The notes under the pieces were generated by a model, which saw only the letters and a program-made list of their open reading frames with translations, was not told the origin of the DNA and searched no databases. Shown here in pieces: positions 14,163 through 17,113 of a stretch of DNA of 17,113 nucleotides. Origin of the DNA: Pseudomonadota bacterium (lineage in GTDB: Bacteria; Pseudomonadota; Gammaproteobacteria; Acidithiobacillales; Acidithiobacillaceae); assembly GCA_021827445.1 (NCBI GenBank), contig JAKAVW010000029.1, positions 1 through 17,113 on the forward strand, written 5' to 3'. How positions within the stretch are numbered: the first letter of the stretch is position 1; every line of letters starts with the position of its first letter. Both the position numbers and the translations under genes were made by a program.

Positions 14163-16979
14163 ATGTTGCATACACGCCGAAGGTTGGTGTTGCCGTACGT
14201 GTTCTTTCTCTTGGGCTCAATGGTATTCGTTCGGTCCGGGTATGCGGCAGTGCTAAACTCAAAACACTCGAATTCTGTCGTCCAGAATGTCAGTGGGCCC
14301 CGCGGAGGGCTGGGCCGGCCTCTTGCCGCCGCGGTTGAGCGTATTTGGAAAGCTATCAACCAACAGAATTTGCCCCTGGCGCAACACCTCATGGCTCAGA
14401 CGCAGCGGAACTTTCATGGCTGGCAACCAAGCCCGGAAATATTGTTCGCGATTTCGGAACAATCTATCTGGGCAAACATCAACGCCGATAGGTTTTCCCT
14501 GGCTAATAAGGAAATCCAGAAATTTGCTAATCTCTACAAGCGCAGTACGCAAACTCAGGAGGCTAGATCGGCAACACTTGTTATGCGGAAGACGTTGTTG
14601 GATAAGGAGCTTTGGGAAGACGCACAAAAAGGTGCGACATGGGAACAGTTGGAACTCCGGATCCGATTGGACGAACGTTCTTTTCCCGGATACCAGGCTC
14701 CTACCGCGCTGCGACAGCTTTTGCTTGTCGATCAGGCGGCGGCGCAGGTTCCGATTTTGGCTAGAGAACACCGTTGGGACTCGATCATAGCCATACGCGA
14801 TCATTTTCCTGCTGCATTTGCTGCGCCTTTTACCGAGAACAGGAAATTGTTGGCCCAAGCTCAGGCTGAGAGCGGTCATCTGCTGGAAGCCTCCCGTTAT
14901 TATTATCGGAGCATCGCTCAAGCGAAAGACTATACTGCTGCGCAGGCGGAGTTGCATAGCGCCGCCGACTTTCTTCCATCCTATGTTGTGAATATTCTCT
15001 ATGAAGAAGCGTGTCGTCGTTATGTCCCGCAGCACGAACTTCTGGCGCGTTGGCATGCACAATTTCTGATCGGGGCGGCCGCCAAAATGCATGCCTCTGG
15101 CGACAATTGGCTAGCGTGGCAGGCGGTGGAGCAGCACTTGGCGACCATCAAATCCATGCGTAAACCCGCCGATGCTCGATTGTTGGCGGCCATTCTCGGG
15201 GCTATCCACAGACCGGATGCCTCTCTCCGATGGTGGGCAATGGCAGCAAAATGGTCCCAGCAGGATTCGGATTGGTCTACTGTGGCAGCGGTCGCCGAAG
15301 GCGATGGAAAGCGGAGGGAATCCGCTTTGGCTCTTGCCCATCTGGAGCCAGATACGAACCAAGCTAAAGCGCTTTTTGTCTGGTATTATCAGCAGGAGGC
15401 CATAGCTGCTTACAACGATGAGGATTACGCAAGTTGCCTTCATTACCTGCAGATGTCAGCCAATCTCGCGCCCCTCTCCCGTAGCCTAAAGCGTATGCAG
15501 GCGTGGTCTGCCTTTCACCTCCATGATAATGCGGACGCGGAGCGGATGTTCGCAGAACTATACAATGAGGAAAAGGATCCCGCAGATGCCAAGGGGCTGG
15601 TTTTGTCCGCTTATACTAACCATTCCCTCGGCCAGGTGTATGAACTCGCGCGCGATCATTCCGGTCCACTGGTCCGCCTCTTGCCGATGCCTGAGATGGC
15701 AACAGTATCCGGAGGGATCGACGAAGTCCCTTGGCGCCTGACGAGCGCAGGGCGCATCACGGTGCCGGCTGCCCGGTCCACGTACATCGGCATCGGAGCG
15801 TCGGCCATGCTGCGGGGCGGGCCCGGGCAGGACAGTAACCATTTGACGGAAATTGCTCCGGGAGTCATGGCCCAATGGGGCATCGACTGGGATCTAGCGG
15901 CTTTCGGCCGCGTCTCCGGCTCTTTTCTCCATGGAAACTCGGCATCTTTTCCCTCTACCTTCAACTTGAGCTCTGGCGATGTTCTGGATGTTCACGGTGT
16001 CGGTGGTCACTCTCGATGGCGGCTTCCAAGTGTTCTCGTCGGGGTGGATAGCAAGTTACCACGGGCGTGGTGGCAGATAGGTCTAGGCTGGACATCGCCG
16101 TCTTCCATTGGTGGGGCTTCGTTCCAAGGTCTGGCGCAGTACCGTTGGAATCTGGACAAACGAGGTTCCAGTTTTTCCATGGAGTTGCTGCGGGATGCAC
16201 TTCGGCAGAGTTGGATTGCGGAAAACGGCGTCCGGGGTATGCTTACCGTTACCGGGCCGACGTCAGGCTCTTTAGTAAACCTGCCCTATCAGTGGGGAGC
16301 AGTGATGCGGAACCAACTGGCACTGAGTTACTATCGGGCAGGCTCCAAGGCTCCGTCGTGGGACTACGATGCGAGCCTGCACTTCAATGTTATGACGGGC
16401 CAAAACCTGCGCAACAACGTTGGTTGGACGAGTTACATCTCGGCAATGAAACCCATCGTTCATCAAGGAAGTTGGTGGGCTGCCGTGGGTCCAGCCCTTT
16501 ATGGAGAGGGGTACGCCCACGACGAGAACTTTACGAGCCCAGGTTATGGCGACTATTACAGCCCACAATGGCTCGTGCAACCCCAGATGGCCTTGGTGGT
16601 GAGCCACTGGTGGGGGAGTCGGGGTCGTGTTTCTTTGGCAGCCTCGCTAGGCTATCAGTGGGCGCGAACCGCTGCGGCTCCACTTATTGGTAGCCAGCAA
16701 TTGACGGCTGCTCTGCAGCAGGAACTCGCATCGCCTTCTTTTACAACGGGTAGCTATGCTTCGGCGGACACTGGTAGTTTATCAGGCTCCCTAGAACTAT
16801 TGCTCAGCCAGCGTATCGCAACACACTGGGTTTTGGATGGCGGAGCGAGCTATATGGCTAGCCCAGCCTTCACCCAAACCGAAGTCGGGGTGGCTATCCG
16901 CTACATCTTCCGCGGTAGGGAGCTGCCAGCATTAACGTCGGCAAGACTAGTGGAGAACCTGTGGCGGAACCAGCCATGA
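14163..16979 (+). CDS. bcsC: Cellulose export protein: TPR domain and outer-membrane barrel
   Basis: A 938-aa protein that should carry cellulose through the periplasm and outer membrane. A signal peptide (RRRLVLPYVFFLLGSMVF, cleavage near residue 29 at GYAA) is followed by helical repeat sequence rich in Ala, Leu, Tyr and Trp (about 35-510), consistent with divergent TPRs. From about residue 520 to the end alternating, glycine- and aromatic-rich strands form the barrel. LHFNVMTGQNLRNN and FTSPGYGDYYSPQ (790-802) match the conserved BcsC C-terminal domain, where FTYGHGGYFSPQ-like sequence is usual. It is about 200 residues shorter than E. coli BcsC, mostly in the repeat part. It starts 1 nt after bcsB and overlaps the next gene by 4 nt. 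Confidence 0.88.
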   Translation: MLHTRRRLVLPYVFFLLGSMVFVRSGYAAVLNSKHSNSVVQNVSGPRGGLGRPLAAAVERIWKAINQQNLPLAQHLMAQTQRNFHGWQPSPEILFAISEQSIWANINADRFSLANKEIQKFANLYKRSTQTQEARSATLVMRKTLLDKELWEDAQKGATWEQLELRIRLDERSFPGYQAPTALRQLLLVDQAAAQVPILAREHRWDSIIAIRDHFPAAFAAPFTENRKLLAQAQAESGHLLEASRYYYRSIAQAKDYTAAQAELHSAADFLPSYVVNILYEEACRRYVPQHELLARWHAQFLIGAAAKMHASGDNWLAWQAVEQHLATIKSMRKPADARLLAAILGAIHRPDASLRWWAMAAKWSQQDSDWSTVAAVAEGDGKRRESALALAHLEPDTNQAKALFVWYYQQEAIAAYNDEDYASCLHYLQMSANLAPLSRSLKRMQAWSAFHLHDNADAERMFAELYNEEKDPADAKGLVLSAYTNHSLGQVYELARDHSGPLVRLLPMPEMATVSGGIDEVPWRLTSAGRITVPAARSTYIGIGASAMLRGGPGQDSNHLTEIAPGVMAQWGIDWDLAAFGRVSGSFLHGNSASFPSTFNLSSGDVLDVHGVGGHSRWRLPSVLVGVDSKLPRAWWQIGLGWTSPSSIGGASFQGLAQYRWNLDKRGSSFSMELLRDALRQSWIAENGVRGMLTVTGPTSGSLVNLPYQWGAVMRNQLALSYYRAGSKAPSWDYDASLHFNVMTGQNLRNNVGWTSYISAMKPIVHQGSWWAAVGPALYGEGYAHDENFTSPGYGDYYSPQWLVQPQMALVVSHWWGSRGRVSLAASLGYQWARTAAAPLIGSQQLTAALQQELASPSFTTGSYASADTGSLSGSLELLLSQRIATHWVLDGGASYMASPAFTQTEVGVAIRYIFRGRELPALTSARLVENLWRNQP

Positions 16980-17113
16980 GCAAGGGTAGTTGGGGTCGGC
17001 TTTGGCGGTACACACTTTCACTATTGCTCCTATGGGCAAGCCCGGTAACTATGGCTGCCCAACCCCCGGACTGGGGACAATTCTGGAATGATTACCAGAA
17101 GGTATTTCTGGAT
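16976..17113 (+). CDS. bcsZ: Probable cellulose-operon endoglucanase, GH8 (5' part only)
   Basis: The first 46 codons are present and the gene leaves the window at the right edge. A signal peptide is clear: SKGSWGRLWRYTLSLLLLW with a likely cut after PVTMAA. The mature start, PPDWGQFWNDYQKVFLD, resembles the start of mature BcsZ (W-x2-F-x2-Y, then a hydrophobic residue and D), the periplasmic endo-1,4-glucanase that trims or releases cellulose during export. No catalytic residue is visible yet, so the family call rests on this short match and on position. Its ATG lies in the bcsC stop (ATGA). Confidence 0.75.
   Translation, partial: MSKGSWGRLWRYTLSLLLLWASPVTMAAQPPDWGQFWNDYQKVFLD

Noticed and set aside
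14259..15092. A 277-codon open frame on the minus strand
   Set aside because: It is antisense to bcsC, with no recognisable domain; bcsC has a signal peptide, a ribosome site and a conserved barrel.
1..17113. CRISPR arrays, rRNA genes and replication origins
   Set aside because: No regularly spaced repeats, rRNA-like sequence or clustered iteron/DnaA-box patterns were seen.

Overview
The window looks like chromosomal DNA of an aerobic, GC-rich proteobacterium. The gene mix (a trpEGDC run, a Coq7-type ubiquinone hydroxylase, a Shethna-like [2Fe-2S] ferredoxin, NodI/NodJ-like export genes and a bcs cellulose cluster) and the general sequence character suggest Acidithiobacillus or a close relative. 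That assignment is inference; no marker in the window fixes the species.

Left part (1 to about 7115), GC-rich and tightly packed: the 3' end of trpE, then trpG, trpD and trpC, overlapping or nearly touching, encode the early and middle steps of tryptophan synthesis. Next come a YhfA-like OsmC protein and an Rrf2 regulator with three cysteines, a likely redox or Fe-S sensing pair. A convergent coq7 (ubiquinone synthesis) follows. Divergent from coq7 is a translationally coupled set: a thioredoxin-like [2Fe-2S] ferredoxin, an alpha/beta hydrolase, and the ATPase and permease of an ABC-2 exporter. The block ends with an elongator-type tRNA-Met(CAU) that has its own near-consensus sigma-70 promoter and a strong intrinsic terminator.

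Junction (7116 to 7695): about 580 bp without an intact gene. It holds the tRNA terminator, a degenerate minus-strand stretch resembling the N-terminus of an IS transposase, and an AT-rich leader with possible promoters.

Right part (7696 to 17113), visibly richer in A+T with different codon choice: an exopolysaccharide operon. Two extended-SDR nucleotide-sugar enzymes are followed without a gap by bcsA (cellulose synthase with PilZ domain), bcsB (periplasmic partner), bcsC (TPR plus outer-membrane barrel) and the start of a likely bcsZ (GH8 endoglucanase), which runs off the window. Every junction in this operon is an overlap or a 1-nt gap. The synthase has the usual GT2 and c-di-GMP-binding motifs, but a valine replaces the cysteine of the FxCGS motif. 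Two sugar-modifying enzymes coupled to a variant synthase, next to a tRNA and an IS relic, suggest an acquired island making cellulose or a related, perhaps modified, beta-glycan for biofilm growth. This is the most interesting part of the window.
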